Source of the DNA: Bacillota bacterium
GTDB taxonomy: Bacteria; Bacillota; Clostridia; Christensenellales; Aristaeellaceae
NCBI GenBank assembly: GCA_023415715.1
Contig: JAEZJP010000117.1
Span: 1 to 14,346 of the forward strand
Reading direction: 5' to 3'
Length of the DNA: 14,346 nt
Part shown: positions 1 to 6,980 of the stretch, one piece after another
Position numbering within the stretch: the first letter of the stretch is position 1
How the letters are laid out: each line of letters begins with the position of its first letter
The notes under the pieces: generated by a model
The model's database searches: none
What the model was told of the DNA's origin: nothing
What the model saw: only the letters and a program-made list of their open reading frames with translations
Program-made: the position numbers and the translations under genes

Positions 1-49
1 GCGACAATGCGGAACACCGGACAAGCGAAGCGCGGTACGGTGCGAAGGG

Positions 50-117
50 CCTCAAGGGGAAGCCTCTCCCTAAGCATCCCTCCTGATGGAGGTGCTTTCA
101 TCTGCCTTCATCAGGAG
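50..117. repeat. Partial copy of interspersed palindromic repeat
   Basis: Positions 50-86 match 4303-4339 at 31 of 37 positions in the same register, including an identical 16-base block (CCTCAAGGGGAAGCCT at 50-65 and 4303-4318). It therefore belongs to the same repeat family as the long inverted repeat near 4173-4342. It also contains a 9-bp inverted repeat, CTCCTGATG at 80-88 and CATCAGGAG at 109-117. No gene is visible in 1-133. Similar GC-rich palindromic elements are, from memory, common in intergenic regions of Clostridia; that comparison was not run. Confidence 0.6.
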
Positions 118-133
118 CCGTAACGTAAGGAGC

Positions 134-168
134 AAGCCGCGCCGCATCACGCAGATACGGCGCGGCTT
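134..168 (-). terminator. Hairpin terminator candidate for the solute-binding protein gene
   Basis: A perfect 11-bp GC-rich stem (134-144 with 158-168, AAGCCGCGCCG and its complement) encloses a 13-base loop. It lies 14 bases beyond the stop codon of the leftward gene. The T tract on the minus strand is weak, so it may be an inefficient terminator or a processing or stabilising hairpin that lets transcription continue to permease genes beyond the window. Confidence 0.55.
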
Positions 169-182
169 TGTGATGATGTTTG

Positions 183-1424
183 TTACTTAGCTCCGCCTTC
201 CAGCTCAACCCACTTCTGCTCGATCTGCTTGCAGGCCTCGTCCTTTGTCACCACACCGCCGACATACGACTGCATGATCTCGCCGAACGCCTGATGGAAG
301 CTGTCCGTGGAGTAGGAGATGGACACGGCCGCCGCGCCCTTGGAGGCGGAAAGCTCGCTGCCCTGCTTGATGATGGCCATGTCGGGCACCTTGGCGTCCT
401 TGATGGGCGGGATCACGCCGGCCACGTCGCAGAACCAGCTCTTGCCGTAATCGCTGGTATACCACCAGTTGACGAAATCGAGCACCTCATTTAGCACCTT
501 GGAATCTTTGTAGATACGCAGAGCCTGGTCGCTGCCGCCGATCACCTGGCATTGAGAAGCATCGGCGGTAACAGGATAGCCGTTGAAGCCGATCTGGAAT
601 GCAGAGTCGATATTGAGGATGTCGGCCTCCACCCATGCGCCCTGGCCCAGGATCATCGCGGCCTTGCCTGTGCCGATGGCGGATTCCTCACCGGCCAGGT
701 CCGTTTCCAGCGGCTTTGCGTCGCCGTATTTCACAGCCAGGTCAATGAAGTTGAAGAAGTTGTCATACAGAACCGGATAGTCGCTGAACTTGGCCTCGCC
801 GGCGATGAACTTTTTCACAAGCTCCTCGGGGTTGTCGCTGGCCGCGTCCAGGAAGTGCTGGAAGATGTGCTTGTAAACCCACCACTCGGCAAAGCCGGTG
901 GAGAAGGGCTGGTATCCCGCGGCGGCGATCTTCTCGCAGGCCGCCTGCATGGCTTCCGCCGTGGAGGGGAACTCGGTGATGCCGCAGGCTTCAAAGATGG
1001 CCTTGTTGTATACAATGCCGAAGTAGTTGCTCTTCAAGGCAAAGCCATGCACCTCGTCAGAGCTCATCATGACGGATTTTACGCTATCAGGCATTGCTGC
1101 CGCTGCCTTTTGGTCAGCAAAGTTGTACGAGTAATCCAGGTACACGCCGATCTCTTTGCCGGACGTGGTGGAGAAGATGTCGGGGCACTCGCCCGCGTTG
1201 ATCTTCGTTTTGAGCAGCGTGGGATAGTCGTTTTGTGTAGTCTCATAGTTGATGGTCACATCAGGCTTGACCAGTTTATACGCGTCGATCAGTGCGCGCA
1301 CCGCGTCGGCGTATTCGGGCTGGCTGATGAACATGTTGATTTCAGTCTGCCCCTGGGCAAATGTGGGCGCCGTCATCGAAAACAGCATCACGACCACCAG
1401 CAAAAGACTTGCAAGCTTTTTCAT
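183..1424 (-). CDS. Extracellular carbohydrate-type solute-binding protein of an ABC importer
   Basis: This 413-residue protein has the architecture of family 1 extracellular solute-binding proteins, which capture sugars or oligosaccharides and deliver them to a membrane ABC permease. It starts with a Sec signal peptide (MKK, a hydrophobic stretch to about residue 19, then a TFA-Q type I cleavage site near 24). The mature part starts with a beta-strand like INMF and contains family-like blocks such as KTKINAGECPDIF, GIVYNKAIFEACGI and a C-terminal FVNWWYTSDYGKSW segment. The ATG at 1422-1424 is preceded by GGAGG at 1435-1439, ten bases away. No lipobox cysteine is present, which is unusual for a Gram-positive binding protein. 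It faces a histidine kinase/response regulator pair likely to control it. The substrate cannot be read from sequence, and no permease or ATPase gene is in the window. Confidence 0.93.
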   Translation of the reverse strand: MKKLASLLLVVVMLFSMTAPTFAQGQTEINMFISQPEYADAVRALIDAYKLVKPDVTINYETTQNDYPTLLKTKINAGECPDIFSTTSGKEIGVYLDYSYNFADQKAAAAMPDSVKSVMMSSDEVHGFALKSNYFGIVYNKAIFEACGITEFPSTAEAMQAACEKIAAAGYQPFSTGFAEWWVYKHIFQHFLDAASDNPEELVKKFIAGEAKFSDYPVLYDNFFNFIDLAVKYGDAKPLETDLAGEESAIGTGKAAMILGQGAWVEADILNIDSAFQIGFNGYPVTADASQCQVIGGSDQALRIYKDSKVLNEVLDFVNWWYTSDYGKSWFCDVAGVIPPIKDAKVPDMAIIKQGSELSASKGAAAVSISYSTDSFHQAFGEIMQSYVGGVVTKDEACKQIEQKWVELEGGAK

Positions 1425-1455
1425 GCTTCATTTTCCTCCGTTCATGTCAAATCGT

Positions 1456-1471
1456 AAGGATGCGCATCCTT
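1456..1471. promoter_or_regulatory. 16-bp perfect palindrome in the leader of the solute-binding protein gene
   Basis: AAGGATGCGCATCCTT is a perfect 16-bp palindrome lying between the predicted -10 box (1485-1490) and the ribosome binding site of the leftward gene, just downstream of the expected transcription start. This is a typical position for a repressor operator. It does not fit the catabolite-control cre consensus (no central CG). Its regulator is unknown. Confidence 0.4.
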
Positions 1472-1484
1472 CCTCTATGTTTCT

Positions 1485-1513
1485 ATTGTAACCGTACATG
1501 CCGTAAATGGGAA
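1485..1513 (-). promoter_or_regulatory. Candidate sigma-A promoter for the solute-binding protein gene
   Basis: On the minus strand a TACAAT -10 box (1485-1490) is preceded, after 17 bases, by a weak -35 box TTCCCA (1508-1513). The good -10 with a poor -35 suggests activator dependence, fitting control by the divergent two-component system. Confidence 0.35.
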
Positions 1514-1549
1514 GATAAAATCCAGAACAAACAAGTATACTATCGTGCA

Positions 1550-1604
1550 CTATCCTTTACCTTTGATTGCCCAATGTGTTACTATATACAAAAGTAAAGG
1601 ATAG
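1550..1604. promoter_or_regulatory. 16-bp inverted repeat spanning the kinase promoter/RBS region
   Basis: The arms at 1550-1565 and 1589-1604 match at 15 of 16 positions, with an uninterrupted outer 11 bp (CTATCCTTTAC with GTAAAGGATAG), separated by 23 bases. The right arm contains the AAAGG ribosome binding site of the kinase gene. A TATACT -10-like box at 1536-1541 would start RNA near 1548, making the repeat the first element of the mRNA. It could be an operator for the AraC-type response regulator or a 5' stem that hides the ribosome binding site. Confidence 0.5.
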
Positions 1605-1608
1605 ACGG

Positions 1609-3396
1609 GTGCTGTCTATGCAGCGGTATAAAGAACGTGTCCTTGCCTGGCGGAACCGCACCACCATACGGAAGCAGCTCAGCCTGATCGTGGGGCTTGC
1701 CGTTACCCTTTTGATGGCGCTGCTGATCACCTTCAGCTACTTAAGCCAGGAAAGCGCCAATACGGAGAGGCAGGTTTCCATGCTTCACCGCGTACTGGAC
1801 CTGGAGTGCCGGAACCTGGATAGTTATATGAAGGAACTGCGCGCCTTTTCGCTGCAGCTGCGCAACGATTCCTCCTTTATGGAGCTTGCCGCAAAAGCTT
1901 CGCCGCTCAACCATACCCAGCGCCAAACCGTTGAATCATCTTTGAAAGCCTCGTTCTATTCCCGCAGCGACGTGACCTATATGGAGCTGTACCTGGTTAG
2001 GCAAAGCCTGAAATATGCCCTCAACCGGTTGGACCGCAAGGTGACGCTCACGGCCGGGGTGGACGCGGCCGATATACCTGATTTTGAAAAGTTCACGGCC
2101 AAGCCTGATTTTATTATGGTAACAGCCGTAGAGGACGGCTTTTTGAGCATAACCCGGACCATTATCGACTCCCCCCGGGAAACGCCGCTGGCGGTGGTGC
2201 GCATCACCGTCGGCATGGACACGGTGGAGGCGCTCGTAAAGAACCATGCGGACGCTCTTGAGCAGCTGTGCGTGATTGGCGCCGCGGGCGAAACGTACTA
2301 CATCCCCGCCGCGCTGTCTGACGGGGAAGTAAAACAGCTCAAAAGCCTGATCCATACGGGCGAAGAAAGCCGGATCCTGAAAATATCGGGCCGCGACACG
2401 CTATGCGTCGCAGCGGCGGGACCTGGCCTGAGCTTTGCGCTGGTGGGACTCAAGCCCATGGCCGTCGTCAACGATTCGCTGATCGCCACGCGCAACGCAT
2501 CGATGGTGCTGGGCCTCATATTGCTTGCGCTCACCATCCTCCTTACCGTCTACTGCATCCGCTTTATCACAACGCCCCTTTCAAAACTTTCGCACCGCCT
2601 GCGCAGGGTCGGTGCCGGCAACTTCCAAACGAAAGCCGTGCTGGAAGGAAGCTATGAGATAATAGGCCTCTCCGAGGATGTCAACAATATGATGGACGCG
2701 CTGAATCAATTGATCGAGAGCAACTATGTGGCGGAGCTGAACGAGCGAACGGCGCAATTGATCGCGCTGGAGGCGCAAACGAACCCGCACTTTCTGTTCA
2801 ATACGCTGCAGGCCATCGCCACTGAGGCCATCGTGAAAGGGCAGGACGGCATTTATCAAATGGTCACATCGCTGGCCTCGCTATTGCGCTATTCCATCAA
2901 GGGCGGCAACCTGGCGTCGCTTTCCACCGAGCTTGACTATGTGGAAAAGTACCTGTCGCTGCAAAAGGCGCGCTTTGGCAGCCGCCTGACCTACGAAATG
3001 CACGCGGAGGATGCACTGCTTAAACTTAACCTGCCCAAGCTCGGCCTGCTCTCGCTTGTGGAAAACTCTATCACCCACGGGCTGAGGGGCGATGTGGCAG
3101 CCATCCATATCGTCCTGAAAGCCGAAACCAGGGGGGAGGAGGCGGTTTTCACCGTGGGCGACGACGGCTGCGGCATAGATTCCGATAAGCTGAATGAACT
3201 TCGCGAAGCCATTACCGGCCCCGCCGTCACCATCACCAAGAACATCGGGCTATTGAACCTAAACAGCCGCTTAAAGCTGCTCTACGAAGGGCGGGCAAGG
3301 CTCGATATAGAAAGCAGTTCCTATCCGCGCCAAACCACTGTTGCGATTTTCATCCCGCTGGAGGTACTGTACAATGTACAAGGTGCTGCTGATTGA
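1609..3396 (+). CDS. YesM-type sensor histidine kinase
   Basis: This membrane sensor kinase autophosphorylates on histidine and passes the phosphate to the response regulator encoded next. An N-terminal membrane segment (LSLIVGLAVTLLMALLITF) and a second one (MVLGLILLALTILLTVYCI) flank an extracellular sensing domain of about 260 residues. A HAMP linker follows (TPLSKLSHRLRRVGAGNF), then the His_kinase block with its phosphoacceptor in QTNPHFLFNTL (His codon at 2788-2790). The ATPase domain has an N box (VENSITHG) and a G box (VGDDGCGID). The GTG at 1609 is preferred because AAAGG at 1596-1600 lies eight bases before it; ATG at 1618 gives a 592-residue protein and ATG at 1567 lacks a ribosome binding site. 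The end overlaps the regulator gene by 23 bases, indicating translational coupling. Confidence 0.92.
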   Translation: MLSMQRYKERVLAWRNRTTIRKQLSLIVGLAVTLLMALLITFSYLSQESANTERQVSMLHRVLDLECRNLDSYMKELRAFSLQLRNDSSFMELAAKASPLNHTQRQTVESSLKASFYSRSDVTYMELYLVRQSLKYALNRLDRKVTLTAGVDAADIPDFEKFTAKPDFIMVTAVEDGFLSITRTIIDSPRETPLAVVRITVGMDTVEALVKNHADALEQLCVIGAAGETYYIPAALSDGEVKQLKSLIHTGEESRILKISGRDTLCVAAAGPGLSFALVGLKPMAVVNDSLIATRNASMVLGLILLALTILLTVYCIRFITTPLSKLSHRLRRVGAGNFQTKAVLEGSYEIIGLSEDVNNMMDALNQLIESNYVAELNERTAQLIALEAQTNPHFLFNTLQAIATEAIVKGQDGIYQMVTSLASLLRYSIKGGNLASLSTELDYVEKYLSLQKARFGSRLTYEMHAEDALLKLNLPKLGLLSLVENSITHGLRGDVAAIHIVLKAETRGEEAVFTVGDDGCGIDSDKLNELREAITGPAVTITKNIGLLNLNSRLKLLYEGRARLDIESSSYPRQTTVAIFIPLEVLYNVQGAAD

Positions 3397-4099
3397 CGAT
3401 GAAAACCCCGTCCACCTGGCCATCCGTTCGCTGATCGACTGGCCCAGGTTCAACGCGCACGAACCCTATTCCGTGTACAACGGCCAGGAAGGGCTTACAT
3501 GCATGGAACGGCTGCGGCCAGACATCGCCTTTGTGGATATGAACATGCCGCTCATGGGCGGCGTGGATTTTTTAAGCATTGCCAGCCGCAACCACCCTTA
3601 CTGCCAGTACATTGTCATCAGCGGCTACGACGAGTTCCAGTATGCCCAGGCTGCAATACGCTTCAATGTGGTGGATTACCTGCTCAAGCCCATTGACAGG
3701 GGCGAGCTGGAAAACGCCCTCAAAAAGGCCATCGGGCGGCTTCCGGAACGCGGTCCCGATGCGGAAGGCATGACGCCGGCGGAAGTGATATTGTCTGTGC
3801 GCGACTACATAGACAGGCATTACCAAAGCGAAATCAAGGTGGAGGACCTGGCGGAGAAGTTCTATTTCAGCAAGGAGTACCTGACCAGGCTATTTCGGAA
3901 CCAGTTTGGCTGCGCTATCTATGAATACGTGCTGAAAATGCGCATGGACAAGGCAAAGGAATACCTGCGCAGCCCGCAGATGCAAATCCAGGAGATCGCG
4001 GAAAAGCTGGGCTACAGCAACGCCCACTATTTCGCCAAGGCGTTCAAGCACAGGTATGGCGAAACGCCGTCGGAATTTAGAAGCCGGGAGGAAGGATGA
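3374..4099 (+). CDS. AraC-type two-component response regulator (YesN-like, short form)
   Basis: The protein has 241 residues. The N-terminal receiver domain (about 1-118) has the acidic pair D9/D10, phospho-acceptor D55 in FVDMNMPLMGG, S83 in VISGYDEF and K105 in LLKPID. The C-terminal AraC DNA-binding domain (about 140-238) has both helix-turn-helix units, including IKVEDLAEKFYFSKEYLTRL and IQEIAEKLGYSNAHYFAKAF. ATG at 3374 is chosen because GGAGG at 3360-3364 lies nine bases upstream; an in-frame ATG at 3341 lies inside the kinase gene without such a site. YesN-family regulators are usually about 350-540 residues with a central linker; here the two domains are joined by only about 20 residues. 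It probably regulates the divergent binding-protein gene and its own operon. Confidence 0.93.
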   Translation: MYKVLLIDDENPVHLAIRSLIDWPRFNAHEPYSVYNGQEGLTCMERLRPDIAFVDMNMPLMGGVDFLSIASRNHPYCQYIVISGYDEFQYAQAAIRFNVVDYLLKPIDRGELENALKKAIGRLPERGPDAEGMTPAEVILSVRDYIDRHYQSEIKVEDLAEKFYFSKEYLTRLFRNQFGCAIYEYVLKMRMDKAKEYLRSPQMQIQEIAEKLGYSNAHYFAKAFKHRYGETPSEFRSREEG

Positions 4100-4109
4100 G
4101 GGTATAGCA

Positions 4110-4127
4110 TAAAAGCAGCTGCTTTTA
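4110..4127 (+). terminator. Possible weak terminator palindrome after the two-component operon
   Basis: An 18-bp perfect palindrome (TAAAAGCAGCTGCTTTTA) starts ten bases after the regulator stop codon. It could fold with a four-base loop but has no separate U tract beyond the stem, so termination is only tentative. Confidence 0.3.
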
Positions 4128-4172
4128 GCATTTCCGTAGTCCTCAAAAGACTGAGTCCTAAACTTTCCCCAG

Positions 4173-4342
4173 CCTCCAGGAGGGGCCTCTCCCAAAGCCT
4201 CCCCCTTGAGGGGAAGGTGGCGCGCACGCCGGATGAGGTGTTTGGTCGCAAATATTTGTTCAGCTATCGCCACCTCATCAGTCTCCTTCGTCGACAGCTT
4301 CCCCTCAAGGGGAAGCCTTTTGGAAAGCCTCCCTCCTGAGGG
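4173..4342. repeat. Long imperfect inverted repeat (MITE/REP-like element)
   Basis: The arms at about 4173-4240 and 4270-4342 are inverted copies of one roughly 70-base unit. Shared blocks are CCCCTTGAGGGGAAG (inner palindrome at 4202-4216 and 4300-4314), GATGAGGTG at 4232-4240 with CACCTCATC at 4271-4279, and an AGGAGGG-type outer end. The spacer is about 30 AT-rich bases. A third partial copy lies at 50-86. No transposase or coding signal is present. The element fills most of the 327-base gap between the response regulator and the next regulator gene; long open frames across it are not credible genes. The unit resembles mobile palindromic repeats that I recall from Clostridia. Confidence 0.7.
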
Positions 4343-4427
4343 TGCCGACGAAGGAGGCGGAAGGAGTAAAGAGTACGCCCTTTTCATCCATCGAGTATAC
4401 ATTAACAGAAAAGGAGCCATTGCTTTC

Positions 4428-5330
4428 ATGATCCCTCCAGCCGCTCTCCCGCCCGATCCCGCCTCCCCCATTCATACCATCCGCATTCCCTGCAGCGCCC
4501 TGCCCCTTGTTGGCGAAGCCGATTTCGGGCTGGCTTTAAAGCCTGTCCTGCACCGGGACAGAACGGCACCGTTCAACGTGCTGATCTACATCCTAAAAGG
4601 CCGTATGGAGATCATTGAGGACGGCGCTAAATACGACCTTACGCCGGGTACTTTGTTCTTTTTGAAAAGCGGTGTCCACCACTGGGGCGAAAAGCCTTTT
4701 GAACCGGGCACCGCCTGGTATTACGTGCACTTTTATTGCCCTGAGCCATCAAAGGGCATGGCGCAGTTTGAAAGCCCCACGGCGCCTGGCGGGCGCTACA
4801 GCATAAACCCCGAAGTGTATTCCGGCTATATTACTGCCCCAAAGCTGTTAAGGCTGCCTGCGAACAACGAGCTGGAAAATAAAATCGCCAGGCTCGTCCG
4901 CCTGTTCCTTTCGGCGGAAGTCTTAAAGTCAAGCCTGGCCCTTTTTGATATTCTTTTGCTGAGCATGAAACTTTGCGGCGGCAAGGCGGATGCTTTAGGT
5001 ATGGACAACCGTGTTCAGGCGGTGATCGCATACCTTGAGCGCCATTACCAAAGTACCATCACCTCCGCCGATCTGGAAAAGGAAACGGGGTTCACCAGCA
5101 AATACATAGGCACGCTGTTCAAGAAAAAAACCGGCATGACCGTCAAGGCGTATCAGATGATGCTTCGTATCAATCAAGCGGAAAGGCTATTACGCGAAAC
5201 GGATTTGTCCCTTTCGCAAATCGCTACTGAAACGGGCTTTTACGACGCCTTTTACCTCAGCAAAATGTTCAAGCGTTATAAGGGCATATCCCCCAAGATG
5301 TTCCGGGATACCTACGTGCCGGGAATGTAA
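4428..5330 (+). CDS. AraC-family transcriptional regulator with N-terminal cupin domain
   Basis: This 300-residue cytoplasmic DNA-binding regulator has an N-terminal cupin-like ligand domain (about 25-110, with VLIYILKGRMEIIEDG, LTPGTLFFLKSGVHHW and WYYVHFYCP) and a C-terminal AraC DNA-binding domain (about 190-298). Its helix-turn-helix units include ITSADLEKETGFTSKYIGTL and LSQIATETGFYDAFYLSKMF. Such proteins usually sense a sugar or its derivative and activate catabolic genes; the ligand here is unknown. ATG at 4428 is preceded by AAAAGGAG at 4409-4416, eleven bases away; an open frame extending left to 4206 runs through repeat sequence and is rejected as the start. It stands alone between the repeat element and the VanZ-like gene, so its target is not evident. 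Confidence 0.9.
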   Translation: MIPPAALPPDPASPIHTIRIPCSALPLVGEADFGLALKPVLHRDRTAPFNVLIYILKGRMEIIEDGAKYDLTPGTLFFLKSGVHHWGEKPFEPGTAWYYVHFYCPEPSKGMAQFESPTAPGGRYSINPEVYSGYITAPKLLRLPANNELENKIARLVRLFLSAEVLKSSLALFDILLLSMKLCGGKADALGMDNRVQAVIAYLERHYQSTITSADLEKETGFTSKYIGTLFKKKTGMTVKAYQMMLRINQAERLLRETDLSLSQIATETGFYDAFYLSKMFKRYKGISPKMFRDTYVPGM

Positions 5331-5364
5331 TCATAAGGCTGATATATCACTGCTGATTGGTTCA

Positions 5365-5387
5365 CCTGTTCGGTAAACAGGAATTTT
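5365..5387 (+). terminator. Weak terminator candidate after the AraC gene
   Basis: A 6-bp stem (CCTGTT 5365-5370 with AACAGG 5376-5381) with a five-base loop is followed by AATTTT. It is short and AT-flanked; it may be a terminator or chance. Confidence 0.3.
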
Positions 5388-5406
5388 GGTACATTGAAAG
5401 GATAAT

Positions 5407-5925
5407 ATGATGAAATCAAGAAAATTGACCATAACATTATTCACGTTCTATTTGTTGGTGCTTGCAGGGATTATTTTGTTTAAGACCAGATTAGCATTTA
5501 CATTTTTGCACTACAAATTCACGTTTGTTATGGATGTCGAAAGAAGCATCAATCTACTCCCATTTGGCGGTATGCTTATTTTAAATGGAGCGCCCAGCTA
5601 TCATGAAGTTATTTACAACGGATTGGTATTTGTGCCATTTGGTATTTTTATAAGCATGCTGAGAAAGAAGAAGTCCTTTGCCGGCCTGATTGTGCCTATT
5701 ATTTTGACAAGCCTGTTTTTTGAAACAATGCAGTATATTTTTGCGCTTGGAGCCAGTGACATAACGGATATACTTGCAAATACATTCGGCGGTATTGTTG
5801 GCATTGGAATATTTTTTATTTTACATAAAATGTGCAAGGAAAATGTCTATAAGGTTATAAATATCATTGCCCTGGTCCTGGCAGTCGGATTGGCACTGAT
5901 GATTTGTATGATAAGGTTTTTTTAG
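5407..5925 (+). CDS. VanZ-like family membrane protein
   Basis: The 172-residue protein is almost entirely hydrophobic, with about five membrane segments (near 8-26, 66-84, 92-112, 124-143 and 149-169). It shows VanZ-family landmarks: SINLLPFGG near residue 48, NGLVFVPFGIFISM near 70, FFETMQYIFALGASDITDIL near 104 and NTFGGIVGIGIFF near 125. VanZ of Enterococcus gives low-level teicoplanin resistance, but most VanZ-like proteins have no tested function, so resistance should not be assumed. There are two adjacent ATGs: AAAGG at 5397-5401 is five bases before 5407 and eight before 5410, so 5410 may be the true start. The gene is much more AT-rich than the regulators to its left, suggesting a different origin. 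The RhuM-like gene starts 59 bases downstream. Confidence 0.85.
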   Translation: MMKSRKLTITLFTFYLLVLAGIILFKTRLAFTFLHYKFTFVMDVERSINLLPFGGMLILNGAPSYHEVIYNGLVFVPFGIFISMLRKKKSFAGLIVPIILTSLFFETMQYIFALGASDITDILANTFGGIVGIGIFFILHKMCKENVYKVINIIALVLAVGLALMICMIRFF

Positions 5926-5984
5926 TAGAATACTGGGAATGTAATCAGAACACAGGATATTGTACGAAAGAGAAGGAAATGGAT

Positions 5985-6521
5985 ATGCCAGAAATTCAAA
6001 ACACCCAGGACATCATCCTTTTTCAGTCCCAGGACAACGCCATTTCCCTGCCTGTACAAATAGATGAAGAAACGGTCTGGCTTACCCAAGCGCAAATGGT
6101 GACGCTGTTTGATACAACAAAACAAAACGTCAGCTTACATATCAATAACTGCTTTCGCGAGGGGGAGCTGGATAAAAATTCAGTTGTCAAGGAATCCTTG
6201 ACAGCTGCGGCGGATGGGAAAAAGTATAAAACAATTTGTTATAATCTGGATGTCATCATCTCTGTGGGGTATCGCGTAAAATCCAAACGGGGCGTTGAAT
6301 TCCGGCGCTGGGCAAACGATGTTCTGAAACGGTACATTATGAAAGGCTACGCCGTCAATGATACTCGCATCAGGCAATTAGGAGAGGTGCTCCGTTTGGT
6401 AAAAAGAGTAGCCCAGGATTCCGATGCGCAAATGATGCTGGATGCTGTTGAGAAATATGCCCGCGCACTTACGCTGCTGGATGATTATGACCATCAGCGG
6501 CTAAGTTTAAAGACGGCATAA
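5985..6521 (+). pseudogene. RhuM-family protein, N-terminal half only (truncated)
   Basis: The remaining 178 residues match the N-terminal part of the virulence RhuM family: LPVQIDEETVWLTQAQMVTL, a DNA-binding-like segment (TTKQNVSLHINNCFREGELD), ICYNLDVIISVGYRVKSKRG, EFRRWANDVLKRYIMKGYAV, and a helical region ending LLDDYDHQ. Family members that continue normally carry a C-terminal Fic/Doc-like domain. Here the frame ends after LSLKTA, and the last residues of that domain appear in another frame immediately downstream. The start at 5985 has AAGG at 5973-5976 eight bases upstream; ATG at 5979 is too close. An internal deletion seems to have removed the catalytic region. The half protein could still bind DNA or partners, so loss of all function is not proven. 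Confidence 0.8.
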
Positions 6522-6628
6522 AACGTATGGATGACCATACGCTGGTGGCTGTCACCATCATGATTGCAGAGTCAAAGCCTGAAGAAAAAGAAACCATGAT
6601 CCACCTGGTGATGAACGTGTTGATATAG
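6500..6628 (+). pseudogene. Frameshifted C-terminal remnant of the RhuM-Fic fusion
   Basis: In a frame different from the upstream RhuM segment, the sequence reads KDGIKRMDDHTLVAVTIMIA and then ESKPEEKETMIHLVMNVLI before TAG at 6626-6628. This is, from memory of the family, the typical extreme C-terminus of RhuM/Fic-type proteins. The junction with the N-terminal half lies around 6495-6512. Roughly 100 or more residues, including the expected HPFxDGNK-type Fic motif, are absent. A separate 33-residue gene from ATG 6527 has no ribosome binding site and is less likely. Confidence 0.65.
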
Positions 6629-6704
6629 TACCAATGGGGCATAGGCGGTATTTCCTTTTGTCCTTTTCCCTATCCGTCAAAACAAAGAAGCGCTCCCTGT
6701 GCTT

Positions 6705-6737
6705 AAAGCCTGGAGAAACTTGATTCTCCGGGCTTTT
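6705..6737 (+). terminator. Rho-independent terminator
   Basis: A 13-bp stem (6705-6717 with 6724-6736, one T-G wobble; AAAGCCTGGAGAA with TTCTCCGGGCTTT) has a six-base loop and runs into a T tract. It lies 76 bases beyond the RhuM remnant and probably ends the VanZ/RhuM transcript. Confidence 0.85.
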
Positions 6738-6980
6738 GCCTGTTTAAAGGCGCATACGAAAGTATATATTTTGACGTCCGGTTCCCTGCAACGTATCCGC
6801 ATCCTGAAACTTTTTTCGATTTTTCTTTTTATTGCCAAAGAATAAGATAAATGCCAGAGAGCATATCGTATACAGATTGCCCTATACCAAGCTGCATACC
6901 GGTTCATAGGGCTGATTTTGTTCTTTCAGCACTGCACCCAATTCTATGCCGAAACCATAAGAAAGAAGGAAGGTTGTACC
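6738..6980. other. Intergenic leader before the secreted Pro/Thr-rich protein
   Basis: This AT-rich stretch holds no credible gene. A TTGACG -35-like box at 6771-6776 has only a poor -10 (TATCCG) 17 bases later, so the promoter of the next gene is not assigned with confidence. The rest of the gap, 6629-6704, is unremarkable. Confidence 0.4.

Noticed and set aside
552..1457. 301-codon plus-strand frame antisense to the solute-binding protein gene
   Set aside because: It is a shadow of a well-supported gene in GC-rich sequence, has no ribosome binding site and shows no recognisable domain.
4206..4427. N-terminal extension of the cupin AraC regulator
   Set aside because: The extension runs through the inverted-repeat element; the ATG at 4428 has a proper ribosome binding site and starts the normal domain.
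5407..5925. Glycopeptide resistance cluster
   Set aside because: Only a VanZ-like gene is present; no vanHAX, vanY or vanRS genes accompany it.
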